In this document: piece by piece, positions 34,080-42,659 of the stretch
How the letters are laid out: each line of letters opens with the position of its first letter
Position numbering within the stretch: position 1 is the stretch's first letter
NCBI RefSeq assembly: GCF_019890725.1
Contig: NZ_JAINZZ010000051.1
Location: forward strand, 1 to 56,329
Direction of reading: 5' to 3'
DNA from: Actinacidiphila acidipaludis
GTDB lineage: Bacteria > Actinomycetota > Actinomycetes > Streptomycetales > Streptomycetaceae
Length of the DNA stretch: 56,329 bases
Notes under the pieces: model-generated
What the model was told of the DNA's origin: nothing
What the model saw: the letters and a program-made list of their open reading frames with translations, nothing else
The model's database searches: none
Made by a program: the position numbers and the translations under genes

Positions 34080-34730
34080 TCAGGCCGGGGCGAGGGTGAG
34101 CAGGCCGGCGCCGTAGGCCTTGGCTTTGCCGATGCCCCGGGTCAGGGCGTGGCGCAGCTGGTCGGCATCGGTGATGGTGGCGTGGCCGTCGAACTGGATG
34201 AGGGAGTGGCAGGGGCCGGCGGGGTCGCGGCGGTGGAAGGCGCGGATGGTGGCATCGGTGGTGTGGACGACCAGTCCGGCGCGGGTGGCCCGCCGGGTCC
34301 ACCAGGCGGTGGCGTCGGTTCCGTTGAGGGCGATGCGGCGCTGTGGCTTGTCGGGGTCGGTGGGGTGGGGCTGCATGGTGATGGGGTTGGCGGTGATGCG
34401 GTAGCGGACGGTCATGCCGCAGGTCAGCAGGTACAGGATCGGGCTGAGGTTGTGGACGTGGGCGGTTCCGTAGCCGACTGGCAGGTGGTGCAGCAGCGGG
34501 GGGTGGGTGGTCTGGACGATGAGCGTGGGGGCGGGGCCGGGCTCGAGGCGGAAGAGGACGCCGGAGGCTTGGCGGGGGTGGGGTCCGAGGTCGTCGGGAG
34601 CCAGGCGCATGACGGTCTTGTGGAGGGCGACGGTGTCGAGCAGGTCGCGGCGGACGTGGGGGTTGCCGCGGCGCAGGAGGATGCGGGTGAGGCTGGCGGT
34701 CAGCAGGCCGGCGTCGAGGACGGCGGGCAT
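34080..34730 (-). CDS. cas6e: Cas6e/CasE, CRISPR RNA endoribonuclease of type I-E Cascade
   Basis: This 216-residue RAMP protein has the Cas6e layout: N-terminal RDLLDTVALHKTVMRLAPDD, with His37 at the catalytic histidine position, a middle GVLFRLEPGPAPTLIVQT, and the C-terminal Gly-rich loop GIGKAKAYGAGLLTLAP. It cuts pre-crRNA at the repeat hairpin and stays bound to the 3' stem. The ATG at 34730 lies 31 bases inside the end of cas5e. It is followed after 56 bp by the TnsB-like transposase instead of cas1-cas2. Confidence 0.9.
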   Translation of the reverse strand: MPAVLDAGLLTASLTRILLRRGNPHVRRDLLDTVALHKTVMRLAPDDLGPHPRQASGVLFRLEPGPAPTLIVQTTHPPLLHHLPVGYGTAHVHNLSPILYLLTCGMTVRYRITANPITMQPHPTDPDKPQRRIALNGTDATAWWTRRATRAGLVVHTTDATIRAFHRRDPAGPCHSLIQFDGHATITDADQLRHALTRGIGKAKAYGAGLLTLAPA

Positions 34731-35569
34731 GGCGGCTCCTGATCGAGGAGGTAGTCGGGCAAGCGGTGGGGGGTGCGGTCGGCGCGGTGGTGGGCGTGCC
34801 GGTAGGCCGTCAGGGCGTGCAGGGGCTGGGGGCCTGCGTACAGGTCGGCCGGCAGGGGTTCGGTGGTGGACCACACCGAGTAGGTGGTGTAGGTGCGCTG
34901 GCCGGGGGTGAGGTCGAGGGGGCTGTGGGGCAGTTCGTAGTGGCGGCCGGCGACGGTGGTTTCCGGCTGCTGTTCCCAGACGAAGCCGACGGGCACGGTG
35001 GCAGCCCCTGGCGGTGGGGGTGCGGGCAGGCTGAGGGGCACGGTGGTGCGCAGGGCGGTGACGGGGTCGCGGACCGAGGCGGCCAGCACGAGGGGCTCGT
35101 CGGGGATGCAGCAGCGGCGCCCGAGGTAGGGGGCCCAGATGGGGTGTTCCAGGGTGGTGGCGATCCGTTCCACCAAAGGTGCGGGGCCTTGAACGGCGAC
35201 GGTGAAGACCGCGTCGGCGAGATAGTCGCGGCGGGTGACCAGGGTGGAGCGGTCGGCGCTGCGGTAGCCGCCTTTGCTCGTGCGCAGGCCTTCGCGGTGG
35301 GGGCGGCCGCCGCCGACCGTGTGGAAGTCGGTGTGGGGACTGCCGGGGCGGTCGAGGCGGATGGTGAAGGTCAGGTCGTGGTAGCTGGGCTTGTCCGGCA
35401 GGTCGTCGTGGGGGGCCAGGGCGTGCTGGCGGGTCCTGCCCTGGGCGGCGGCGAACATGCCGATCAGGGCGGAGCGGGTGGGATGGGGGTGGGTGCCGCG
35501 TCGGTGGAAGGAGGAGGTGCTGCCGTAGGAGCTGAGCGGTCCGGCAAGCCGCAGCAGCAGCGCGCTCAC
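34700..35569 (-). CDS. cas5e: Cas5e/CasD, Cascade subunit
   Basis: The GTG start at 35569 overlaps the cas7e stop (GTGA) and gives 289 residues. The N-terminus SALLLRLAGPLSSYGSTSSF then PTRSALIGMFAAAQGR is the Cas5e signature, and the middle HTVGGGRPHREGLRTSKGG resembles the segment that caps the crRNA 5' handle. It is somewhat longer than average for Cas5e because of a Pro-rich region near residue 190 and a C-terminal extension. In Cascade it binds the 5' handle next to Cas8e. Confidence 0.9.
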   Translation of the reverse strand: MSALLLRLAGPLSSYGSTSSFHRRGTHPHPTRSALIGMFAAAQGRTRQHALAPHDDLPDKPSYHDLTFTIRLDRPGSPHTDFHTVGGGRPHREGLRTSKGGYRSADRSTLVTRRDYLADAVFTVAVQGPAPLVERIATTLEHPIWAPYLGRRCCIPDEPLVLAASVRDPVTALRTTVPLSLPAPPPPGAATVPVGFVWEQQPETTVAGRHYELPHSPLDLTPGQRTYTTYSVWSTTEPLPADLYAGPQPLHALTAYRHAHHRADRTPHRLPDYLLDQEPPCPPSSTPAC

Positions 35570-36825
35570 GATGCGGCGGCTGCCGGTGCGGGCAGCAGGG
35601 GGATGTCGAGGCTGCCTGCGGCCGGTGGCGGGGTGGGGGTGAAGGCGGCGGCGGTGCAGGTGGCGATGAGGTCGTCGTAGCCGCGGTGTGCGGTGCCCAG
35701 GGGCAGGTCGCCGTCGTCGAGGCTGGTGTAGCCGTGGGCGTGGCGCTGCGCGGTGCCCAGGAGCCGGTCGGTGGCGGCGGCGTAGGCGCACAGGGTCTGG
35801 ATGGCGGGGGCGGTGTAGCCGCCGGTACGGGGGGCTTTGACGGGTGGTTCGAAGGCGGGTGCGTAGGAGACGGGTCGGCGGTCACGGATGGTGTAGTGAA
35901 CCAGGTGGGGCAGGGTGTGGGGGGCCGTGCTGGTGCGTTTGGCCTGCGGCATGCTGAGGATGAACGCCTCGGTGAACAGTGCGGTCAGGCGGCGGGCGTG
36001 GTCGAGGTCGCCGGTGTTGCGCTGCAGGTCGGTGATGTTCAGGCAGGCGTAGCGGTACAGGGTCGCGGTGGTGAAGTAGGCGGTGTCCATGTGGGCGCTG
36101 CCGGATGTGCCGGGGCGGGGCCAGTCCTCTACGGCGGTGAACCAGTCGGGTTGCGGGTCGGCGGCGTGGACGCTGAAGGCCGGTGCGAGGTCGACGGTGC
36201 CGGATACGGTGCCGCCGGGGATGTCGGTGAGCATCCGCCCGAGCAGGTTGATGGTGCCGGTGCGGTCGGTCAGCAGGGCGTTGACGTCGGCGGTGGGCAG
36301 CAGGCGCGTGTCCGGGGTGGTGCGGCGTTTCTTGCCGGCGGGTTTGCGGGCGGCAGGCGGGGGCGTGTCGGGGGCCGTCTGCGGGGTGCGGTCGGCCGCT
36401 TCCTTCGCGGCTTGGGTCAGGACGCCTCGGTGGGTCTGGCACAGGGCGGCGAGGCCGGTCAGGACGTCGGCGGGAAGGTAGAGCATGGTTGCGGTGGCCT
36501 GCGGGTCGCTGCCGGGGGCGAGGCCTTTCGGTCCGGCGCAGCGCGCGACTTCCGCGGCGGCGAAGGCCGCGAGGTCCGGCGGCCAGCCGTCTCCGATCAG
36601 GTGCTTGGTGAGGCGGTATGGCAGGTTGCGGGTGCGGGTGGCGTACTCGTGGGAGTGCTCTTCGATGGTGTGGCGCAGGGCGTGTTTCCAGCACTGGGAG
36701 GACACGCATGCGCGCACGACGTTCCCGTAGGTCAGGGTTTTGGGTTCGCCGTCCTCGTTGCTGTTGAGGCGGGAGGCGGGCAGATTGTGCAGGATGTGCA
36801 GTTCGAGGAAACGGGAGGCCATCAT
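35566..36825 (-). CDS. cas7e: Cas7e/CasC, Cascade backbone subunit
   Basis: This 419-residue protein starts at ATG 36825 (ATGATG) overlapping the cse2 stop. The N-terminus FLELHILHNLPASRLNSNED then GEPKTLTYGNVVRACVSSQC is the conserved Cas7e RNA-recognition fold start, and later AYFTTATLYRYACLNITDLQ and FILSMPQAKRTSTAPHTLPH are also typical. Six copies normally line the crRNA. It is longer than most Cas7e because of a Pro/Lys insert near residues 150-172 (PPPAARKPAGKKRRTTPD), in the region of the thumb/insertion loops. The insert is not damage, as the frame stays intact. Confidence 0.9.
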   Translation of the reverse strand: MMASRFLELHILHNLPASRLNSNEDGEPKTLTYGNVVRACVSSQCWKHALRHTIEEHSHEYATRTRNLPYRLTKHLIGDGWPPDLAAFAAAEVARCAGPKGLAPGSDPQATATMLYLPADVLTGLAALCQTHRGVLTQAAKEAADRTPQTAPDTPPPAARKPAGKKRRTTPDTRLLPTADVNALLTDRTGTINLLGRMLTDIPGGTVSGTVDLAPAFSVHAADPQPDWFTAVEDWPRPGTSGSAHMDTAYFTTATLYRYACLNITDLQRNTGDLDHARRLTALFTEAFILSMPQAKRTSTAPHTLPHLVHYTIRDRRPVSYAPAFEPPVKAPRTGGYTAPAIQTLCAYAAATDRLLGTAQRHAHGYTSLDDGDLPLGTAHRGYDDLIATCTAAAFTPTPPPAAGSLDIPLLPAPAAAAS

Positions 36826-37616
36826 GTCTCCGCAAGGTCGGTGGGGGCTGGGGTGTCGCCGCCCACGGCGAGGTGGAACGACAGCGTCCAGGCGCTGGTG
36901 ATGCGGGCCCGGTCGGTGTCCCACCAGACCAGGTTGTCGAGCAGGACGGCGAAGTCGGTGTCGAGTCCGGCCTGGTCGAGGAGCTTGGCCAGGGCCGGCA
37001 GGCGCGGGTGGAGCAGGTCGGTGCTGAGCTTTCCCAGGGCCCGCAGCCGGCGGGTGGCGCTGTCGTGGGCGATGGCGCGGCGCAGGACGGCCTCGGCGAG
37101 GGTGCGGCCCAGGTCGGGGCGGCGCTGCCAGGCCTGCCCTGTGAGGCGGGCTGCCTCGGGCCCGCTGGTGGTACCACCGGCCGGCCCGCAAACAGCGGTG
37201 CCGGGGCTGTCGGGGGTGTCGGCGGTGTCGTCTGCCGGGCTGCCGACGGCTCCTTGGGGGGTGCGGGCAGGCACGTCGACGGCCGGGGGTGAGGCTGGGG
37301 TGAGCGGGGTCAGCAGCGGTGTGCCTGCGGCGCTCCCGGCGTGCAGGGCGGCCTGCGGTGGTGGCTGGTCGGGGATGTGTGGGGTGCTGGTGGCGGCGAT
37401 GAGGGCGGCCACCGTGTAGTGGGCGCGCGGTGCGTACTTGCGGATGGGGTGCCGGAAGACGTGCTCGGCCAGGTAGGAGTGGGCGTCGGCGCAGTGGCTC
37501 AGGTCGCGGCCGCGGCTGCGGCTGATCGCCTTGCGGGCACCGGGGTCCTGGCACAGGCCGTGGACGGTGTCGATGAACAGGTCGTGGTCGGCGCGGTGTT
37601 CGGCAGCTGTCGTCAT
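36822..37616 (-). CDS. cse2: Cse2/CasB (Cas11e), Cascade small subunit with long insert
   Basis: This 264-residue protein starts at ATG 37616, overlapping the cse1 stop (ATGA). The two ends match Cse2: IDTVHGLCQDPGARKAISRS and ADAHSYLAEHVFRHPIRKYA at the N-terminus; LAEAVLRRAIAHDSATRRLR and LTSLF-type helices at the C-terminus. Between them (about residues 72-145) is a Pro/Ala/Thr/Gly-rich insert without predicted structure, which makes the protein well above the usual 160-200 residues. The helical bundle itself seems complete. Two copies normally stabilise the R-loop in Cascade. Confidence 0.85.
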   Translation of the reverse strand: MTTAAEHRADHDLFIDTVHGLCQDPGARKAISRSRGRDLSHCADAHSYLAEHVFRHPIRKYAPRAHYTVAALIAATSTPHIPDQPPPQAALHAGSAAGTPLLTPLTPASPPAVDVPARTPQGAVGSPADDTADTPDSPGTAVCGPAGGTTSGPEAARLTGQAWQRRPDLGRTLAEAVLRRAIAHDSATRRLRALGKLSTDLLHPRLPALAKLLDQAGLDTDFAVLLDNLVWWDTDRARITSAWTLSFHLAVGGDTPAPTDLAET

Positions 37617-39148
37617 GCGGGGGCCTTGTGGGGTCGCCGGGAGGTGCGGGGGGTTGCGGGGTCGCGCAACAGGGTCGCGATGGCGGCGGCGAGGATCTCG
37701 CCGGCGCGGGCGTGCTGGGACAGGCTCGCGGTGGACACGGTGCGCAGGGCGCGCACCGCGTCGGCGGCGAACACGGGTCGGACGGGGGTGTCGGGGGTGT
37801 CGTGGATCAGGCGCCAGAACGTGGCTTCGGCCTGCGGCCAGTAGGCGGCGCGGGCGCGGGCGGACCATGCGGGATCCTTCGCGCCGGGCTTGTGCGGGCG
37901 GGCGGCGGCCGGTGGTGAGGTGATCTCTTTCCAGGCGCGGCCGGCGACCTTGCCCAGGAGGTGGCCGAGTTGCTCGGCGATGGTGCAGCAGTCGCGGATC
38001 CTGCGGGCGGTGTCCGGGTCGTGTTCCTGGGCCCAGTTCCAGATCGGCGGGGTCAGCGCGCTGTACCACAGGCGGTTCTTGACCAGGCCGACGTCCTGGT
38101 CGAAGCCCATCACGCGGACCCGCAGGGCGTCGCGGACGTCTGCGGGCAGGTCGTTGAGGGTGGTGAAGGCGGTCGGGCGGGGGCTGGCGGAGTTCTCCTC
38201 GCCGGCCAGGAGCAGCGCGTCCAGGTCGCGCCAGACCGAGCGGCCGGTCTCCGCCATGCGCGGCACGCGGCGCGTTTCGACCGGCGCCTTGGGGTCGGTG
38301 CGGTAGGCCAGGTAGGGGTCGGTTGCCTCCAGCCGTGGCTGCTGGGTGGCCCAGGTCAGGTAGGCGTCGGTGACGGTCGTGCCGTCGGCTCCCGGTACCA
38401 GCAGGACCGCGTGCCGGGAGCGGCCGGTCAGCAGCCTGCCGGGCCAGGTCACCGGTGGCAGTGGCGCCAGCGGGTCGGGGACAGCCGGCTCTTCCCAGGG
38501 GCAGGCGTCGGCGACGGTGTTCTCGTCGTCGGTCAGCGGCGGCAGGCCCAACGCCAGGGTCTCCAGGAGAGTGCGGCCCAGCGGGTGGAAGGACAGGGTG
38601 CCGCGCAGCGGCCCGGCCGAGCCCTGGCCGCTCGCCGTGCCTCCTGCAGTGCGCAGTGTCTGCCGGCCCGGGTTGCCGTAGTAGTGGTTGATCAGGAGGT
38701 GCCACAGGGCCTGGTCGGTGGGAGCCGATGCAGGATCGGTGTCGGTGTCCGGTTCGAACCAGCACAGATTGTGCCCCGAGGGCCGCCCCATGATCAGCGC
38801 GTTGATCCCGGAAGGGGCCCGGCACTGGTCGGCCAGCGAGGCATCCTGCATCCAGGGACGCTCGGCATCGAAGGCGTCCCAGGTGTACCGGTCGAAATAG
38901 GCGTCGATACCGGCCGGGTCCAGGCCGCCGCGGGTGTTGAGCAGGTCGGTGCGGCGCTGGTTCCACTCCTGCACGCTGGTGCCGGGCTGGTCCAGCCCGG
39001 TCAGGCGGGCAAGGATGGCAACCAGGACCCGCAGCAGGCCTGCGGTGGCCGGGGCGTGGGGAAGCGCAAGATCATGGATCTGGTGGGCGCGGCAGAACAG
39101 TTCCCTCAATCCCACCGGCTCTACCTGGTTGCCGGTGCGGACCGGCAC
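37613..39148 (-). CDS. cse1: Cse1/CasA (Cas8e), Cascade large subunit
   Basis: The visible frame gives 511 residues from GTG 39148. It has the Cas8e signature at LRELFCRAHQIHDLALPHAP, a WMQDASLADQ segment near the L1-loop region, HLLINHYYGNPGRQTLRTAG in the middle, and a C-terminal four-helix bundle (TIAEQLGHLLGKVAGRAWKE onward). Cas8e recognises the PAM and recruits Cas3. The N-terminus is odd: homologues start about ten residues earlier with a (W)IPV motif. Here the codons upstream read DTRPWVPV in frame but have no ATG, GTG or TTG before a stop at 39115-39117. Either an unusual start is used or the 5' end is damaged. Confidence 0.88.
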   Translation of the reverse strand: MPVRTGNQVEPVGLRELFCRAHQIHDLALPHAPATAGLLRVLVAILARLTGLDQPGTSVQEWNQRRTDLLNTRGGLDPAGIDAYFDRYTWDAFDAERPWMQDASLADQCRAPSGINALIMGRPSGHNLCWFEPDTDTDPASAPTDQALWHLLINHYYGNPGRQTLRTAGGTASGQGSAGPLRGTLSFHPLGRTLLETLALGLPPLTDDENTVADACPWEEPAVPDPLAPLPPVTWPGRLLTGRSRHAVLLVPGADGTTVTDAYLTWATQQPRLEATDPYLAYRTDPKAPVETRRVPRMAETGRSVWRDLDALLLAGEENSASPRPTAFTTLNDLPADVRDALRVRVMGFDQDVGLVKNRLWYSALTPPIWNWAQEHDPDTARRIRDCCTIAEQLGHLLGKVAGRAWKEITSPPAAARPHKPGAKDPAWSARARAAYWPQAEATFWRLIHDTPDTPVRPVFAADAVRALRTVSTASLSQHARAGEILAAAIATLLRDPATPRTSRRPHKAPA

Positions 39149-39508
39149 CCACGGGCGGGTGTCGACGGGATATCGGGGGCGGTCGGCGGGGGCTGAAGGG
39201 CGGGGAGGAATCGGTCACCTCCGTCGTGCGAGGACCGGTATGCGACCGACGGCCCGGGGCCTGGCGAGCCCGGCCGCTCCCGAACCGCAGCGCATGAGGC
39301 GGCGGTTCGGGCGTGGCCGGTGCGACAGCAGAGCCGAAAGTCACGCCCTGTCACATTAGCCAGGTCGGTACAGATCCCCGCGAATCACTGCAAAAATGAG
39401 ATTCTTCTTCCCCGGGTCTGCTAAGCACCCACCGCGGGAAACTCCCCGCGCCCTGCCGAAGGCGCCGCGCAGCGGGCCCGTAAGGGGCCGCGACGCGGCG
39501 GCGCGCGG
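39149..39508. other. gap between cas3 and cse1
   Basis: This 360-bp region is the only sizeable gap in the cas operon. It contains the unresolved 5' end of cse1 and a relatively AT-rich patch at 39385-39420 (TGCAAAAATGAGATTCTTCT) that could hold a promoter for the Cascade genes. I see no gene, and no CRISPR repeat. Confidence 0.4.
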
Positions 39509-42370
39509 TCAGACGGCGGGGGTGTGCTGGTGCACCAGGCCGAGTTCGGGGTCGAGGTGCAGCAGGTGGTCACCGAAGGCTGTCGGCGCGCGGTCGGCGG
39601 TCAGGGGCAGCAGGACCAGGTCGCCCAGCAGGGGGTGGCCCCTCCAGGCGGTGGGCGGCCGCGGGTGGCCGGCGCCCGGGCGGGCCACCCACGTTGCGGG
39701 CAGCGGCACGCTGCGACCGAGGAGGGCCCGCACGTGCGCGGGCCGCAGATTCCCTTCGGGTAGTTCGAAACGGCCGGCCGCGTCCAGGGCCAGCCGTCCG
39801 TGCGGCATGCGGTAGCAGGGCAGCAGCGGGCGGGGCAGCATTCCCAGGCGGGTGGCGGCCGTCGCGGCGGTCAGCGGCTGGCGATGCAGGTCGAACAGCG
39901 ACGCCACGCGGTGCGGCGGCGGGATCAACTGGACAGAGCTGAGATGCTCCTGCGCCCTCACCGACGCGGTGTAGGCGCGGTGCAGTACGGCGTCGACGGC
40001 GGCGCCCTTCTCGGTGTCCAGGGCGGCTTGTACTTCCTCCACCAAAGCGGGCACGGCGTCGGGCAGGAGCAGCGGCTGCCCGGCAGCGCGGGCAGCCAGA
40101 GTCGCGGCGGTGGCGTGGAGGGTGAACGCGGGGATGTGTGACCAGTGCCCGGGCACGTCCAGTGCGCCGTCCGGGCCGACGGGGTGGCACACCGTCAGAC
40201 ACGCGCCGGCCTCGCGGACCCACGCAGGCCGCCGCTCCTGCCCCGTCCAGGCGTGCTGGAACCGCCACAGCCGGCCCAAGCGCTGCAGCAGCCAGCTGAT
40301 CGGGGCGAGGTCGCTGATCATCACATCGACGTCGATGTCGAGGCTTACATCCAGGACGCTCGTGGTGACCACGATCATCCGCCCGGGATAGGGCCGGTCG
40401 CGGCCGAGGGCGCGCCGTACCCGGCGCATCAGTCGCTCGCGCTGACGGCCGGGAAAACGGGCGTGCAGCAGCACCAGATCAGCGGGCCGCCCGCCGAAAT
40501 CCAGGGTGTCGCGCAGGTGCCGGTAGGTCTCCTGCGCGTCGGTGACGGTCGCGGCCGTCACCGCTGCATATCCCCCGCCGGACACCACCGGGGCCACCAG
40601 ATCTCCGATCACCGCCAGGCGCTCCCCTGCCTGAACCTGCCGCGGCGCCGGCCCCAGCGGCCGGTACACCACGTCCGCCCGGCCCATCATGACGCTGCGG
40701 CGCTGCCGCCCGCGGTGCCGTTCACGGTCGGCAGCCGCCATCACCACGGTGGCGCCCGTAGCGGCGTCCGCGATCAGCCACCCAGGATACGGGGCCACCA
40801 GCGGCCCGGCCGGGGCGGCGGTGCCGGCCCCCCGCAGGTAAGCACGCACCAGCCGCTCCCCCGCCCGGGTAGGAAGCGTCGCCGACAGCACCACCACCGG
40901 CGTGCCGAAGGCGCCCAGCCATACCAGCAGTCGCTCCAACTGGCGGAAGGTGAACGTGTCCAGGACGTGTGCCTCGTCGATGATCGCCGTCTTGCCCGAC
41001 AGGGCCAGCATCCGCAACGGGCTGTGCCGCACCGGCAGCGCCGCCATCAGCGCCTGGTCCACCGTGGCCACCGCGAACTGCGCCAGCAGCGCCCTGTCCC
41101 ACCCGCGCAGCCACCGGTCCGGGACCGTGACCGCTTCCCGGGGACGTTCCCGCTCCTCCCCTTCGCCCTCGTCCCACACCGTGTCGTTCCACGGGGCGTC
41201 TCGCGTGGAGCCCTGGAGGTCCGCCGCGATCCGCTGGTCGGTATAGGCCCGGTTCAGCCACGGTTGGTGGTGCACCAGGCCCAGCGGTGACCTGTCCGCG
41301 CCGTGGGCCTCCACATACCTCGCCGCGACGTCGTAGGCGGCATCCGCGGTCGCCGTCGTCGGCAGCAGCCAGCACCAGCCTGCCGTCCCGCAGGCCGCGT
41401 TCAGCAACCGTGCCGCTTCCAGGCCCGCCGCGGACTTCCCCGCGCCCGTACCGTCCGTGACCAGCACCATCGCGCCCCCACCTCCCACCCCCGCCTTCCC
41501 CAGGGCTGCTATCAGCGACGCCTGCATCGCATTGGGCTCCGGCAGGCCGTGCGCCCGGGCGAACGGCACCTCCGGCAACACCACCCGGCTCAGCCCCGCA
41601 CGGTCCACCAGCCGCGGAGCCTGCGCCCGAGAGCCGGCCATGTGCTCGGCCGCACCCACCGCCGGCGCCGACGCCCGCCGAGTCCAGTACCCGCGCTGGC
41701 TCACCAGTCGGTCCGCGAGCATCACCACACCCGTGATCAGCACAGCCGCCTGCGCCGACATCCGCGACGGCACCATGTCCACACCCAGCAGATAGTGCAC
41801 GACCCGCACATACCGACGCCGCAGGTCCGCCCACAGCGGGCCACCCAGCCTGCCGTCCTGCCTCAACTCACCTGCCACATCCAACGCCAGATACCGGCCA
41901 TGATGACCACCGGCGACCTGCGCCACCCGCACACCGGCGCCCGCATTGCCCGCCACCTCGAAGCCCAACTCCACCAGCACCGGCAACAGCGCCACCATCG
42001 ACGCCCGACCGTGCGGCATCCACACCCACCCGCCCGCATCAGCCCGCAACACCTCCCCCACACGCGCCCACGCCACCGCCTCACACGCCTGAAAAGCACT
42101 CGCTTTCCCGATGTCGTGACAGGCCGCACAAAACGCCACCAGCCGGGCCGCCTGCTCCAGCGACACCCCCAAGCCATCAGCAATGATTTGCCGCTGCCGG
42201 ACCGTCAAAAACGAGCGCCACAAAGCCTCCGCTACCGCACCCGCATCCAGCAAATGAAACAACAATGCATACGACTCCCCGGAAGTGCTGTCGAACTTTC
42301 CCCAGGGATCCAACGGGATCCCCCCGCGCCCTGCATCCTCCACCACACCCACCAGCACCCACCTCCGCAA
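39509..42370 (-). CDS. cas3: Cas3 helicase-nuclease of type I-E
   Basis: This 953-residue protein carries both activities. The HD nuclease has His39 (LLFHLLDAG), His85/Asp86 with Lys89 (CHDIGKAS), His120 (MPHGRAS), His156/His157 (AGGHHGRY) and Asp220 (VMLADRL), the full metal-binding set of active Cas3. The helicase has Walker A VTDGTGAGKSAAG (residues 304-316), DEAH at 465-468 (AIIDEAHVLD), motif III LSATLP and motif VI LLQRLGRLWRF (694-704). The C-terminal domain is present and the length is normal. Cas3 is recruited by Cascade to unwind and shred target DNA. The assumed start is TTG 42370; GTG codons a few residues later are alternatives. An intact Cas3 beside a TnsB/TnsC pair is unusual. 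Confidence 0.92.
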   Translation of the reverse strand: MRRWVLVGVVEDAGRGGIPLDPWGKFDSTSGESYALLFHLLDAGAVAEALWRSFLTVRQRQIIADGLGVSLEQAARLVAFCAACHDIGKASAFQACEAVAWARVGEVLRADAGGWVWMPHGRASMVALLPVLVELGFEVAGNAGAGVRVAQVAGGHHGRYLALDVAGELRQDGRLGGPLWADLRRRYVRVVHYLLGVDMVPSRMSAQAAVLITGVVMLADRLVSQRGYWTRRASAPAVGAAEHMAGSRAQAPRLVDRAGLSRVVLPEVPFARAHGLPEPNAMQASLIAALGKAGVGGGGAMVLVTDGTGAGKSAAGLEAARLLNAACGTAGWCWLLPTTATADAAYDVAARYVEAHGADRSPLGLVHHQPWLNRAYTDQRIAADLQGSTRDAPWNDTVWDEGEGEERERPREAVTVPDRWLRGWDRALLAQFAVATVDQALMAALPVRHSPLRMLALSGKTAIIDEAHVLDTFTFRQLERLLVWLGAFGTPVVVLSATLPTRAGERLVRAYLRGAGTAAPAGPLVAPYPGWLIADAATGATVVMAAADRERHRGRQRRSVMMGRADVVYRPLGPAPRQVQAGERLAVIGDLVAPVVSGGGYAAVTAATVTDAQETYRHLRDTLDFGGRPADLVLLHARFPGRQRERLMRRVRRALGRDRPYPGRMIVVTTSVLDVSLDIDVDVMISDLAPISWLLQRLGRLWRFQHAWTGQERRPAWVREAGACLTVCHPVGPDGALDVPGHWSHIPAFTLHATAATLAARAAGQPLLLPDAVPALVEEVQAALDTEKGAAVDAVLHRAYTASVRAQEHLSSVQLIPPPHRVASLFDLHRQPLTAATAATRLGMLPRPLLPCYRMPHGRLALDAAGRFELPEGNLRPAHVRALLGRSVPLPATWVARPGAGHPRPPTAWRGHPLLGDLVLLPLTADRAPTAFGDHLLHLDPELGLVHQHTPAV

Positions 42371-42659
42371 GCATCACCGCGACCACCACTTACGATGAGG
42401 CCCGCTCAACCAAGCGTCCTCGCCGGAACACCGCCGACAGAAAAACACCGGAACACGACCACAACAGACAACTCCAGGTCACAATTCCGTCGACACCCGA
42501 CCGACCCCAAGACCCCCGGCGCAAACCGCTGGACAACACACCGACAAAAACCACACCATGAACACCGCGGGACGCAAAACCCACCGAACACAGCGACAAC
42601 GAACCGAGAAACCAAGTAAAGAAACAACCAAACCCGCACAACAGCCCAGGTCAGAAAGC
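42371..42659 (+). promoter_or_regulatory. CRISPR leader and divergent cas promoter region
   Basis: This 289-bp divergent region between cas3 (leftward) and the first repeat is strikingly rich in A and C on the + strand, with A-runs (CAGAAAAACAC, GACAAAAACC, GTAAAGAAACAACC) and almost no T. That is typical of type I-E leaders, which promote array transcription. The last bases before the first repeat read CAGGTCAGAAAGC. The cas3 promoter must also lie here. Confidence 0.7.

Noticed and set aside
32560..34116. A long rightward frame opposite the TnsB-like gene
   Set aside because: It is antisense to a gene with clear DDE motifs; open antisense frames are expected at this GC content.
36822..38966. 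A 714-codon leftward frame covering cse2 and part of cse1
   Set aside because: Only its last 264 codons encode Cse2. The upstream part is a shadow frame of cse1, with Arg/Pro-rich non-protein-like sequence.
39361..39440. Possible isolated CRISPR repeat in the cas3-cse1 gap (CGCGGGAAACTCCCCGCG)
   Set aside because: It is a short GC dyad that lacks the CTGCTCCCC and GGGGTACCGC parts of the array repeat.
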